From Mesorhizobium sp. ES1-1 (GTDB lineage Bacteria; Pseudomonadota; Alphaproteobacteria; Rhizobiales; Rhizobiaceae): DNA of 64,000 bases. Of the stretch, positions 46,011 through 55,080 are shown piece by piece. The translations under genes were made by a program, and so were the position numbers. The stretch lies in the NCBI RefSeq assembly GCF_020164785.1, contig NZ_JAIUGX010000001.1, forward strand, positions 62,001 through 126,000. The letters are read 5' to 3'. Below the pieces are notes generated by a model, which did not search any database, was not told the DNA's origin, and saw only the letters and a list, made by a program, of their open reading frames with translations. Each line of letters opens with the position of its first letter. Position 1 is the stretch's first letter.

Positions 46011-46415
46011 TCATTTGTTTTCGTCCCGGTCACGGCGCGATTGGCCCTGCCCGAATTCTGCCACAACGCCTGCGGAACGCATGACATTGAGCACTCCGGC
46101 GCCAAAACCAAGCAGCAGGAAAACGATCAGACCCCACGGCGATGTCCCCGCCAGACGGTCGATAACCCAGCCTATGCCAGCGCCCACGACCACTCCAGCG
46201 ATGAATTCACTGGAGAGCTTGACCGCCTGGCCATAACCAGCCGTACTGCCCGCTTTCGCGTCGTCTTTCCCCTCAAGCCGGTCCGGCAGCCTTGTCGCAA
46301 GCGATGCTTCAAGGTCGCGCCGGCGGCGCTCGAGATCGTCGTCACGGATGTCGGCATGATCCTGTTTGCCGGGGCCGGTTTTTCCGGTTCCGTCTGGCCC
46401 GTTCGTGTCGGCCAT
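46011..46415 (-). CDS. atpI: ATP synthase protein I (AtpI)
   Basis: This 134-residue protein has two C-terminal hydrophobic helices (FIAGVVVGAGIGWVIDRL and GLIVFLLLGFGAGVLNVM). A long charged N-terminus (DDDLERRRRDLEASLATRL) precedes them. AtpI assists c-ring assembly and ion handling but is not part of the mature enzyme. ATG 46415 starts the family N-terminus, and a strong promoter lies 55 bases upstream. Confidence 0.9.
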   Translation of the reverse strand: MADTNGPDGTGKTGPGKQDHADIRDDDLERRRRDLEASLATRLPDRLEGKDDAKAGSTAGYGQAVKLSSEFIAGVVVGAGIGWVIDRLAGTSPWGLIVFLLLGFGAGVLNVMRSAGVVAEFGQGQSRRDRDENK

Positions 46416-46470
46416 CGCAACCCCCTCGCCCGGCAGAACATGCCGTCCGTCCGCATCTAAAGTCGCCGGC

Positions 46471-46499
46471 AACATAGTTAGAGGGTTTGCGCCCGTCAA
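46471..46499 (-). promoter_or_regulatory. Strong sigma70-like promoter of the atp operon
   Basis: On the minus strand TTGACG and TATGTT are separated by 17 bases, the optimal spacing. The -10 ends 55 bases upstream of atpI. The ~250-base gap to the SleB-type gene (46416-46668) has no other clear feature. Confidence 0.6.
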
Positions 46500-46668
46500 G
46501 CCACGGTCGGCGCTTCAACATGATGTATTTTCTTCTGCCGAATCAACCGCTTACGAAGGTGCGACATCGTGCCCATCACGGCGGCGTGAGCGCGTTGGCC
46601 GAATCCTCCGGGCAACAGGTCCAAGATCGGTCCCGCCGCACGGGAGAGACCGCCGGGTCGTTCCGCGG

Positions 46669-47856
46669 TCAGCTCCAGCCGCCGCCATAGGTGCGGTAGA
46701 AGATATGCAGGCCGATCTTGGTCATCTTCTGCATCGTGCGCGCCCAGTTGGGGTGGACATACTGAGCGTAGTAGTGCGTCGACGATCCGACCTCCGGGAT
46801 GAAGATCTTGCCGGCCGTCACGGCCATGGCGATCTCCTGCGCGGTCTGGTAGGCGGCGGGGCTGTCGATGCGCTTCTTCCGGCCGTCGCAGGCGAAGGAG
46901 AACTGGCAACGGTTGAACCAGCTATCGTTCTGATAGACGACGCCGCAGATCGAATTCGGATAGGCGGGATTGCGGACGCGATTGAGGATGACCTGCGCGA
47001 CGGCGGCCTGACCACGCACGGATTCGCTGCGGGCTTCGAAATAGATGCCCTTGGCCAGGCATGCCTGCTCGGGCTTGGAGAAGACGCTTGCCGGAAGCGG
47101 GTTCTGGATCCACGAATGATCGCCCTTGGCCATTGGCGGGATGAAGCGGCCGTCGCCCGGCGCCTCGTCCTGGAGCAAGGCTTCGAAGGGTGAAGCCTTG
47201 GCGTAGTCGGGTTCGGCCGGGGCATAGGCTGTCGCCAGGACATCCGGATGATCATTGTTGACCAGGGCTGCAAGCATGGACGGCACGCCGCGATCCGGCT
47301 TCCTGTCCTCACGCGTATGGAAGGCCGCCGCGATCTGGATTTCCTTGCCTTTGATCCCGGGCTTGGCGAATGCCATCTTCAGGCCGCCGTCTATGCTGGG
47401 ACGCAACAGGGACGAGGTGCGCTCGAAAATCGACCCTGCATTGAAGTTCCTGGGCGGAGCGACAGGCGACATTTCTATGATGCGGCCCTTCTTGTCGGCT
47501 CGCAAGACGCGGTCCTCGTCGGGCGTTGTACCGCGGACCTTGCCACCCTTGGCGCGAAACGAGACGTTGCCGACACCGGCCAGATGTATACCGGATCCGG
47601 AGATGGAGCCGGTGATATCTGAATCGACAAAGGGCATCTCGGCCGAATGGGTTGAGCCGGCGACGGATTTCTCGACATAGGAATTCCAGCGTGCGCTCGA
47701 CGCTTCAAGTCCGGACACGAGGCTCGTCATATCCTGGTAGGCGGCGACGGTCGGGAACCCGATCCACAAGCCGAGGCCGATGACAAGAGGAGGCAGAAAG
47801 CCGCGTCTTTTCTCACCGGCGGCGGCAACGAGCCGCTTCAACACACGTCGATGCAC
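46669..47856 (-). CDS. Cell wall hydrolase, SleB/CwlJ family
   Basis: The 395-residue protein has an N-terminal membrane anchor or signal (LPPLVIGLGLWIGFPTVAAYQ), a ~200-residue low-complexity region and a C-terminal Hydrolase_2 domain (residues ~270-395). Glu in CLAKGIYFEARSE is the likely catalytic acid. Further motifs are GQAAVAQVILNRV and THYYAQYVHPNWA. SleB-type enzymes are lytic transglycosylases acting on peptidoglycan. A stem holding its ribosome site lies in the 5' leader. Confidence 0.88.
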   Translation of the reverse strand: MHRRVLKRLVAAAGEKRRGFLPPLVIGLGLWIGFPTVAAYQDMTSLVSGLEASSARWNSYVEKSVAGSTHSAEMPFVDSDITGSISGSGIHLAGVGNVSFRAKGGKVRGTTPDEDRVLRADKKGRIIEMSPVAPPRNFNAGSIFERTSSLLRPSIDGGLKMAFAKPGIKGKEIQIAAAFHTREDRKPDRGVPSMLAALVNNDHPDVLATAYAPAEPDYAKASPFEALLQDEAPGDGRFIPPMAKGDHSWIQNPLPASVFSKPEQACLAKGIYFEARSESVRGQAAVAQVILNRVRNPAYPNSICGVVYQNDSWFNRCQFSFACDGRKKRIDSPAAYQTAQEIAMAVTAGKIFIPEVGSSTHYYAQYVHPNWARTMQKMTKIGLHIFYRTYGGGWS

Positions 47857-47862
47857 GGAACA

Positions 47863-47894
47863 CTCTCCAGGAACGCTACCAACTCACTGGAGAG
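47863..47894 (-). promoter_or_regulatory. Hairpin sequestering the ribosome site of the SleB-type gene
   Basis: On the minus strand CTCTCCAG-(16 nt)-CTGGAGAG forms an 8-bp perfect stem. The 3' arm contains the GGAGAG ribosome site, 6-7 bases before ATG 47856. Pairing would mask the start. Confidence 0.5.
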
Positions 47895-47991
47895 AAAATG
47901 ATGCATTAACCTTGATGCGGGGTTAACGCGATCGATCGTGGTTTTTCAAATCGGCCCAAAACGGAACGGCGGTATGAGCCGAGTCGAACCG

Positions 47992-49296
47992 TCAGTTCGG
48001 CCGCAGCAGGATAGGCCAGGCCACGAGCGCGCAAAGCGCTCCCACCAGCCAGACGCCTGGCCACGACAAGATCAGCAGCAAAGAGGGAATCACCGTCGGC
48101 ACCACGAAGAAGGCGACGAAGACGAAGCTGTTGGCAAGGCCAAGTGCGGTTCCTGCCCGGTTGGCGCCGGCAAGCGTGGCAAGCTCGGTGTAGGCGACGC
48201 CATGCCAGGCGGAAATCGAAATTCCGGCAGCGACCAGCAGCACGGCGATGGCGGGTATCAGCGCAACTTGGACGCCCGGCATCGCCATTGCCGCGTACAC
48301 TAGCAGGCCGAGAGCCGCGAAGCCGGCCGCACTGGTCATGCTGCAGAGGCGCAGGAACCAGCGGCGGTTGCCGTGGCGGTCGGTGAAGCGGCCGCTCCAC
48401 ACCCGCATCACCATGGCGCCGGCCTGGACACTGGCAAGGCTGGCGCTGATCGCCAGCGTGCCCATGCCGGCGAAATCGTGCAGGAATACGGAGGAGAAGG
48501 TCAGCACGGCGACCTGCGGGAAACAGAGCAGGCCTACTGCCGCGGCGATGCGCCAGACCTCGACATTGCGCAGGAGCGCCGGGCCGGCCGGCTTGGCCAT
48601 CGCGATGCGTTCGGCACTGTTGATCCCAAGGTCTTTTTCCGGCGGCTGATGCAGCCAGCGCCAGGCAAACAGCGCCGAGACGGCATTCAAAGCCGCCAGC
48701 AGCGCAAACACCGCCGCGAAACCGTGCACCGACGCCAGCGACGGCAGGACCAGCGCGCCGAACCCGCCCCCGAGCGGCACCGCCGTCTGCCTGATGCTCA
48801 TGGCAAAGCCGCGCTCGCCCTCGCGGAACCAAGCCATGATGGCACGGCCGCTGGAACCATTGACACTGCCGCCGAGCAAGCCGGCGACCAGCAGGCATGC
48901 GGCCAGTGATGCAACGCCGGGCAGGTACGTCGTCGATGGCACGATGAAGAGCGCCATCAGCGCAAGCCAAGCCGCCGTCGCGCCGAGCCCGGTCATCAGC
49001 ACGCCGCGATCGCCCCAGCGGTCGGTGAGCAGCCCCCAGGGCAGTTCGCTCAGGGCCACGCCCAATCCGAGGAGGCCGAGGACAAGGCCGAGATCGCCGT
49101 TAGTGAGGTGGTAACCCGAACGCAAAAACACAGCCGCCGCGGGAATGCCGGAGAAGGTGGCTGAGAAACTGGCATTGGCGGCAACGCCGATGCCGAGCAC
49201 CTTCCAGCGATGATTGGCGCGGAATCGTCCTGCCTTCGAAGTGTCGGGAGCGCGGCCAACCCGGTCTGACTCACAATCTGCATCGACGATCGACAT
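47992..49296 (-). CDS. MFS transporter
   Basis: The 434-residue protein has 12 predicted helices. The motif between TM2 and TM3 is PWGLLTDRWGDRGV. The substrate is unknown. ATG 49296 is preceded by AGGAGT on the minus strand. The longer frame to 49770 is antisense to the LysR gene. It is divergent from the LysR regulator, with an inverted repeat in the gap. Confidence 0.9.
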   Translation of the reverse strand: MSIVDADCESDRVGRAPDTSKAGRFRANHRWKVLGIGVAANASFSATFSGIPAAAVFLRSGYHLTNGDLGLVLGLLGLGVALSELPWGLLTDRWGDRGVLMTGLGATAAWLALMALFIVPSTTYLPGVASLAACLLVAGLLGGSVNGSSGRAIMAWFREGERGFAMSIRQTAVPLGGGFGALVLPSLASVHGFAAVFALLAALNAVSALFAWRWLHQPPEKDLGINSAERIAMAKPAGPALLRNVEVWRIAAAVGLLCFPQVAVLTFSSVFLHDFAGMGTLAISASLASVQAGAMVMRVWSGRFTDRHGNRRWFLRLCSMTSAAGFAALGLLVYAAMAMPGVQVALIPAIAVLLVAAGISISAWHGVAYTELATLAGANRAGTALGLANSFVFVAFFVVPTVIPSLLLILSWPGVWLVGALCALVAWPILLRPN

Positions 49297-49366
49297 TGCG
49301 GGACTCCTGTAATGGCATTTCGGACATTGACGGGGAGTCCCTACCGCTATAGTTTCATCCTGAATA

Positions 49367-49394
49367 TCGGGAAGTTCTTTATCATTGTTCCCGA
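49367..49394. promoter_or_regulatory. Inverted repeat in the MFS/LysR divergent promoter
   Basis: TCGGGAA-(14 nt)-TTCCCGA gives perfect 7-bp arms, 17 bases before the LysR start and about 70 bases from the MFS start. This is a plausible binding site for the adjacent LysR-type regulator. LysR sites usually follow T-N11-A and vary, so the call is moderate. Confidence 0.5.
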
Positions 49395-49410
49395 AAAACA
49401 GGACTATCCG

Positions 49411-50331
49411 TTGCGACGCATAAACTTCGACCTCGACGTGCTCCGGAGCTTCGTCACCGGCATGGAACTCGGCAGCTTCGCCAAGGCAGCCGATCGGCTT
49501 GGGCGTTCGACCTCGGCCGTCAGCGCCCAGTTGAAAAAGTTGGAGGAGCAGGCGGCGACACCGATCTTTCGCAAGTCCGGCCGCGGCTTGGCGCTGACCG
49601 AAGCCGGCGAAACCATGCTCGGCTATGCGCGCCGGCTGCTCGAGCTGAACGACGAAGCAGCTTCCGCCATCCACGGCGTCGAGTTGGAAGGTTGGGTCAG
49701 GCTCGGCTTGCAGGAGGATTTCGGCGAGGCGGTGCTGCCGGAAGTGCTCGGGCGCTTCGCCCGGACGCATCCCAAGGTCAAGATCGAGGCGCGGATCGCG
49801 CGCAGCTATGAACTGGCGGAGCGGATCACATCAGGCAATCTCGACATAGCGCTGGCGTGGGAGTGCGGCCAGGCGCTGCCCTACAGCCGCAATGTCGGCG
49901 ATGTGCAGTTGCACTGGATCGGTCCGGCAAAGCTGATCGAGACCAGCCTGCGCGACGGTGAGCCGCTGCCGCTGGTGGCATTGGAAGCACCTTGCCTGTT
50001 ACGCACGGTGACGACCGAGACGCTTGACCGCGCCGGCCTGCCGTGGCGGATGGCCTTCTCCAGCCCCAGCCTTGGCGGCATCTGGGCGGCAGTGGCGGCG
50101 GGGCTGGGGCTCACGATCCGAACCGATATCGGCCTGCCGGCCACCGTTAGTGCAATGGCTCCGCAGGTGCTGGGTCTGCCGGCGCTGCCGACGATGGCGC
50201 TTGTGCTGCACCAAAAAGACGCTGAACTGGACCCGGTGGCGGCGCGGCTGGCGGACATATTGCTGCAGGCGGCGATAGAGGCGCTGCCGCAGGATGCGCG
50301 GATGGATGAGAGGTTGAGAGCGGTTGCTTAG
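49411..50331 (+). CDS. LysR family transcriptional regulator
   Basis: The 306-residue protein has an N-terminal winged HTH (FDLDVLRSFVTGMELGSFAKAADRLGRSTSAVSAQLKKLEE) and a periplasmic-binding-type effector domain. TTG 49411 has AGGA 7 bases upstream and gives the LysR N-terminus. The frame upstream to 49312 runs through the promoter gap. It is divergent from the MFS gene, so it probably controls it. Confidence 0.92.
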   Translation: MRRINFDLDVLRSFVTGMELGSFAKAADRLGRSTSAVSAQLKKLEEQAATPIFRKSGRGLALTEAGETMLGYARRLLELNDEAASAIHGVELEGWVRLGLQEDFGEAVLPEVLGRFARTHPKVKIEARIARSYELAERITSGNLDIALAWECGQALPYSRNVGDVQLHWIGPAKLIETSLRDGEPLPLVALEAPCLLRTVTTETLDRAGLPWRMAFSSPSLGGIWAAVAAGLGLTIRTDIGLPATVSAMAPQVLGLPALPTMALVLHQKDAELDPVAARLADILLQAAIEALPQDARMDERLRAVA

Positions 50332-50387
50332 GTTCCGGCGATGACAATGCCGTAGGTGTTACGGCAGATGGCCGAGAGGCAATTGCC

Positions 50388-51824
50388 TCATTTTCGCTTG
50401 TTCGCTCGCCCTGCGAACGGGTTGTCCGAAGTCCGCAGCGCGATGCGGATCGGTACGCCCGGCATGTCGAAAGCTTCCCGCAGGCTGTTCGAGAGATAGC
50501 GCACATAGGATTGCGGCATCGCATCCGGCCGCGAGCACTGCACGACGAAACCCGGTGGACGCGTCTTGGCCTGGGTGACGTATCTGACCTTCAGGCGGCG
50601 GCCGGCGACGGCAGGCGGCGGATGATGTGCCAATATGGCTTCAAGCCAGCGGTTGAGCTTGCCGGTTGAAACACGGCTGTTCCAGACCTTGTGGGTCCTC
50701 AAGACCGCGTCCATGAGCTTGTCGAGTCCGCGCCCGGTCTCGGCCGAGACCGGGACGGCCTGGATGCCCCGCGCCTGCGGCAACAGGCGTTCGGTCTTCT
50801 CACGCAACTCCGCCAGAAGCTCCTGAGGATTGTCGATGAGATCCCATTTGTTGAAGGCGATCACCGGGGCACGGCCCTCGCGGATGATCAGGTCGGCTAT
50901 CTGCAGGTCCTGCTTCTCGAAGGGAATGGTGGCATCGAGCACGATGATGACGATCTCGGCAAAGCGAATGGCGCGCAAGCCGTCCTGCACGGACATGACT
51001 TCCAGCTTCTCGTGGATCCGCGCCTTGCGGCGCATGCCGGCGGTGTCGAACAGTTTCAGGCGGCGGCCATGCCAGTCCCAGTCGACGGAGATAGAATCCC
51101 GGGTGATGCCCGCTTCCGGACCGGTCAGGAGCCGCTCCTGGCCGATCAAAGCGTTGATCAGCGTCGACTTGCCGGCGTTCGGGCGGCCGACAACAGCGAT
51201 GCGCATCGGCTTGGTGTCGTCATAGGTGTTGACATCCTCGGCGTCAGGATCGGCAATGTCCTCGCCGATCAGAACCTCGCCGGCGGCGCTCTCGTCGCCG
51301 TCGTCCTCTTCTTCGCCGAACGCGCGCGCTTCGCCAAGTGCGCCGATGACGGCGTCGCGCAGATCGGGCATGCCCTGGCCGTGCTCGGCCGAAATCGGGA
51401 TGGGTTCGCCAAGGCCGAGTTCCCACGCCTCCAGCATGCCGCCCTGGGCGCCTTTCGCCTCGGCTTTGTTGGCGACAAGAACGACCGGCTTGCCCGATTT
51501 GCGGACGATTTCGGCAAAGGTCTTGTCATCGGGCATCAAGCCCGACTTGGCATCGACCGTGAAGAAGATCAGGTCAGCCTCGCGGATTGCAATCTCGGTC
51601 TGCGCGCGCATGCGGCCGGGCAAGGTGGAAGCGGCTGCATCCTCGAAGCCGGCGGTATCGATGACATCGAAATGAAGGTCATAGAGCTTGGCGGAATGGA
51701 CGCGGCGATCGCGGGTCACGCCCGGCGTGTCATCGACAAGCGCCAGCTTCCTTCCCACCAGCCGATTGAAAAGAGTCGATTTGCCGACGTTGGGTCTGCC
51801 GATGATGGCGACTTTAAAGGTCAC
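50388..51824 (-). CDS. der: Ribosome biogenesis GTPase Der (EngA)
   Basis: The 478-residue protein has two tandem G domains with [14 protein letters not shown] and [20 protein letters not shown] and NKWD G4 motifs, and a C-terminal KH-like domain. An acidic linker ([13 protein letters not shown]) between the G domains is typical of alphaproteobacterial forms. It is essential for 50S maturation. Its start overlaps the YfgM-like stop by 4 bases. Confidence 0.97.
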   Translation of the reverse strand: MTFKVAIIGRPNVGKSTLFNRLVGRKLALVDDTPGVTRDRRVHSAKLYDLHFDVIDTAGFEDAAASTLPGRMRAQTEIAIREADLIFFTVDAKSGLMPDDKTFAEIVRKSGKPVVLVANKAEAKGAQGGMLEAWELGLGEPIPISAEHGQGMPDLRDAVIGALGEARAFGEEEDDGDESAAGEVLIGEDIADPDAEDVNTYDDTKPMRIAVVGRPNAGKSTLINALIGQERLLTGPEAGITRDSISVDWDWHGRRLKLFDTAGMRRKARIHEKLEVMSVQDGLRAIRFAEIVIIVLDATIPFEKQDLQIADLIIREGRAPVIAFNKWDLIDNPQELLAELREKTERLLPQARGIQAVPVSAETGRGLDKLMDAVLRTHKVWNSRVSTGKLNRWLEAILAHHPPPAVAGRRLKVRYVTQAKTRPPGFVVQCSRPDAMPQSYVRYLSNSLREAFDMPGVPIRIALRTSDNPFAGRANKRK

Positions 51825-52486
51825 GACGCATTGCCCGAGCCGCGGATCAGCTCGGACATCAAGGTTGCCCGCTCGCGGGTGTTGCGTGGTGCGCCGTCAT
51901 CGGCAGCAATCTGGTCGAACAGCTTCAGCGCATCCTGGGCCTTGCCCTCCTTCCAGGCGGAAAGGCCAAGCGCCTCGCGCGCGGTGTGGCGCAGCGTGTT
52001 GGTATCCGAGGTCAGCGGCTCGACGCGGCTGGAGACGTCGGCGAATGAGCCATGGTCGACGAGCAGCAGCGCCGCCCGCAGCCGTGCCATGTCGCGAATG
52101 CCCGGAGGGATTGCGGTGTCGGCGGCGACATCGTCGAAATCCTTGACGGCTGCGGCAACATCGCCCTTGTCGGCCTTGACGGTCGCGGCGCGCATGCGGG
52201 CGAGCAGCGGATAGGCGCCGTAGCCATCCTTCTCCAATTCGTCGAGCGCCGTCAGCGCCTCGTCGTTCTTGCCGTCATTGGCAAGCTTCAGCGCCTGCGA
52301 AAACGCATCGCCGGAGCGGTTGGCGCGGCTTTCATCCCAGTATTGATAGCCGACGAAGGCGGCGGTGCCGACCACAACGAGGACAGCGGCAACAATCAAA
52401 GCGGGGCCGAAACGGTCCCAGAGCAACTGCGCCTGCTCGCGACGAATCTCGTCGTTGACTTCGCGGATAAAACTGTCGTCCGACAT
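51821..52486 (-). CDS. TPR membrane protein, YfgM-like
   Basis: The 221-residue protein has a cytosolic N-terminus ([27 protein letters not shown]), one membrane helix ([22 protein letters not shown]) and TPR-like repeats ([26 protein letters not shown]). YfgM interacts with the SecYEG/PpiD machinery in E. coli. It precedes der in a two-gene operon, as in many Proteobacteria. Confidence 0.9.
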   Translation of the reverse strand: MSDDSFIREVNDEIRREQAQLLWDRFGPALIVAAVLVVVGTAAFVGYQYWDESRANRSGDAFSQALKLANDGKNDEALTALDELEKDGYGAYPLLARMRAATVKADKGDVAAAVKDFDDVAADTAIPPGIRDMARLRAALLLVDHGSFADVSSRVEPLTSDTNTLRHTAREALGLSAWKEGKAQDALKLFDQIAADDGAPRNTRERATLMSELIRGSGNAS

Positions 52487-52678
52487 GGATCAAAACCATT
52501 CCTGCCCGGCGGGCCTTTGTCAGCCCGCGTTTTAGCGAAATTTTGTCGGCATGGAAGGGGTGTGGCGGGAAAATCGGCCTTTATCAGGACCGTTGCGGGA
52601 AAAGGCCGACCGCACCCGCGCCATATTTCCGCGATAGCCGGCTTCAGTCGTTTCCTCAAGGGTCAGTCCAGCTTGCCA

Positions 52679-53683
52679 ATGCTTCGCCCGTCCCGCGCTG
52701 TTGCGTTTTTTCTCGCCTCGCTCGCCGCATCCGGCGCGGCGCTGGCCGATCCGCCCGGCCCGCCAAGCCCGGCGAAACCGAAGCAGGTGGTCATCATCTC
52801 GTTCGACAGCGCGCGCGACATTTCGCAATGGAAGCGCAGCCGGGCGCTTGCGCAGCGTACCGGCGCCCATTTCACCTATTTCCTGTCCTGCGTTTTCCTG
52901 CTGTCTCCGGAAACACGCAAGGCCTACACGGCGCCGGGCAAGAGCGCGGGAAAATCCAACATCGGCTTCGCCGCCTCGAAGCAGGAGGTGGCCGAACGGC
53001 TGGAGCAGATCGGTCTCGCCGCGCAGGAAGGCCACGATATCGCCAGCCATGCCTGTGGTCATTTCGACGGCAAGGACTGGAGCAAGGCCGACTGGCTAAA
53101 GGAATTCAGCTCCTTCGAGCACATTCTCGAAAACGCCTACGCGATCAACGGCATCGAGCCGGAGCCCGAGGGCTGGCGCGATTTCGCCCGGCATTTGGTG
53201 ATCGGCTTTCGCGCGCCATACCTGTCGGCAAACAAGGCGCTCTACGAGGCATTGCCCGTGGCCGGCTATCAGTTCGACGCCAGCGGCGTCTCGCGCGGCG
53301 CCGTCCTGCCGACGGACGGCAATGGCATCATGCATTTTTCACTGCCGCAGATTCCGGAGGGACCGAAGTCGCGGCCGGTGATCGCCATGGACTACAATCT
53401 CTATGTCAGGCATTCCGGCGCTTTGGAGCGGCCGCGAAAGGCCGACGAGTTCAGCAACCGGACCTATGATGCCTTCCGGGCCGCCTTCGAGGCGCAATAC
53501 AGGGGCAAGCGCATTCCGCTGGAACTGGGCTTCCACTTCACCCTGATGAATGACGGGGCCTATTGGAAGGCGCTGGAGCGCTTCGCTAGCGAGGTCTGCG
53601 TCAAGGCCGATGTCGAGTGCATCAGCTTTCGCGACTATGTTTCATCGCGCGATGCCGGCCTGAAGCAGACGGTTGGCGGCTGA
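52679..53683 (+). CDS. Secreted polysaccharide deacetylase family protein
   Basis: The 334-residue NodB-fold protein begins with a signal peptide (MLRPSRAVAFFLASLAASGAALA). It shows ISFDSARD for the metal-binding Asp, SHACGHFDG for the two His, and GFRAPYLSANKALYEAL. Such enzymes deacetylate cell-wall or exopolysaccharide sugars. The substrate is unknown. An inverted repeat CGGCCTTT-(18 nt)-AAAGGCCG (52575-52608) precedes it. It converges on bacA. Confidence 0.85.
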   Translation: MLRPSRAVAFFLASLAASGAALADPPGPPSPAKPKQVVIISFDSARDISQWKRSRALAQRTGAHFTYFLSCVFLLSPETRKAYTAPGKSAGKSNIGFAASKQEVAERLEQIGLAAQEGHDIASHACGHFDGKDWSKADWLKEFSSFEHILENAYAINGIEPEPEGWRDFARHLVIGFRAPYLSANKALYEALPVAGYQFDASGVSRGAVLPTDGNGIMHFSLPQIPEGPKSRPVIAMDYNLYVRHSGALERPRKADEFSNRTYDAFRAAFEAQYRGKRIPLELGFHFTLMNDGAYWKALERFASEVCVKADVECISFRDYVSSRDAGLKQTVGG

Positions 53684-53716
53684 ACACGCCAAACCGGTTC
53701 TTGCGGATACTCGTTC

Positions 53717-54976
53717 TTAGGCTTGATCCTCGACACCATGCCGTTCGAGATAACGCTGATCGATGGCCGGCAGCGGCTCGCCTTGCAGTGTCGCCTCGAA
53801 GGCGCGCAGGCGTTTGTGAACCGACTGAAGTTCGACAATGGTCGACCAGGAAGTCAGCAAGAACTGCAGCGAATTTGTTACCCTGCCAAAGGCGTTCGGT
53901 ATCTGGTTGAGGACGCCAAGCGTTATTCTGTGCGCCACGATCGATGGCCCCATGACAAAGAACGCAAAGATATTATCGGCCTGCAGGTACGTATAACGCA
54001 CTACATTGAAATAGATGTAATGGAAGTACAGCCTGAAGTAATTTCGGCGAACGTTGTTGAACAATTCCGCTGTCGTGGCGGGCTGAGCTCGGTCAGCGTG
54101 GTCCTCTCCGTACACTAGTTCCTTGCGATACGCCGCTTCGACGCGCTGATTTCGGAACTGCAGGCCGGGCAGCTTCAAACCGGCGATCATTACCGAAATG
54201 GTTCCGAACACGCACCAGGCGATCGCCGCAACCACAAGGGGATGAGGTATCGCGCCCACTATTGGCAACTCGCTGATATGGACCTCGAGTTTGATCAATA
54301 CCGGCAGGAACGCGATCAACGTCATGATCGACTGCACGAAGCTGGTGCCGAGATCCTCCATGATCTGGGCAAAACGCATCGTGTCTTCCTGGACTCGCTG
54401 GGACGCGCCCTCGATGTGGCGCAGCTTGTTCCAATTCGTCATGAAATGCTCGTTCATCGCCATGCGCCAACGGAAAATCCAATGACTGACGATAAAGGCA
54501 TTAACCACGCTGACGTTCATTCCGACCAGCGCCAGCCAGGCGAACGTACCCAGTCGGCCGTAAAACTCTGCGTTGGTGGATTCGATCGTTTTGGAAATGA
54601 GTCCTTGGATGTAATCAAAGAACGGACCGTACCAGTCGTTGACGGCGACACTGATCTGCACGTTGAAATAGATCAGGAAGAGGATCAACGCTGCTACGAG
54701 GATAGACCAGTTCTGCCAAGGGTGGGGTGAATACAGACGCCAGAATGCATAGAAAAGTGCTACGCAAATCGTGAAATAAACATAGAACCAAAGGAAGGGT
54801 TTCGAGATGAGGACCGCGATGCCGACGATAGGGGTATCACCGGCGGCGGCCGGCGGCAGGCCGAGTACCGCGCCCAATTGCTCACCCCCGAAGAACCAGA
54901 AGAGGATTGCCGCAAGGCTCCACACAGCTGCCGAAGTGAAGAACAGCTTCGGCTGCGGGAAAAAGGATACGAACAC
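53717..54976 (-). CDS. bacA: Peptide transporter BacA/SbmA family
   Basis: The ~419-residue inner-membrane protein has seven or so helices. It matches SbmA/BacA with SFFPQPKLFFTSAAVWSLAAI at the N-terminus, YIQGLISKTIESTNAEFYGRLG and EHFMTNWNKLRHIEGASQRVQEDTMRFA. BacA proteins import peptides and help rhizobia survive host NCR peptides. The genome may carry other copies. GTG 54976 has AAGGA about 10 bases upstream. The frame runs to 55024. Confidence 0.92.
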   Translation of the reverse strand: MFVSFFPQPKLFFTSAAVWSLAAILFWFFGGEQLGAVLGLPPAAAGDTPIVGIAVLISKPFLWFYVYFTICVALFYAFWRLYSPHPWQNWSILVAALILFLIYFNVQISVAVNDWYGPFFDYIQGLISKTIESTNAEFYGRLGTFAWLALVGMNVSVVNAFIVSHWIFRWRMAMNEHFMTNWNKLRHIEGASQRVQEDTMRFAQIMEDLGTSFVQSIMTLIAFLPVLIKLEVHISELPIVGAIPHPLVVAAIAWCVFGTISVMIAGLKLPGLQFRNQRVEAAYRKELVYGEDHADRAQPATTAELFNNVRRNYFRLYFHYIYFNVVRYTYLQADNIFAFFVMGPSIVAHRITLGVLNQIPNAFGRVTNSLQFLLTSWSTIVELQSVHKRLRAFEATLQGEPLPAIDQRYLERHGVEDQA

Positions 54977-55080
54977 TGTGGCGAATTCCTTGCTTGGTGC
55001 CCAAATCAGCGGGCATAAAGTCACACATTAGCGGGAAAGAAAATGGCTGCCCGATGCCCGGCGTGGAGCAGGACGGCAAA

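Noticed and set aside
47906..47926. TTAACC...GGTTAA as a CtrA site upstream of the SleB-type gene
   Set aside because: The TTAA halves are too far apart for TTAA-N7-TTAA, and no TTAACCAT full site is present.
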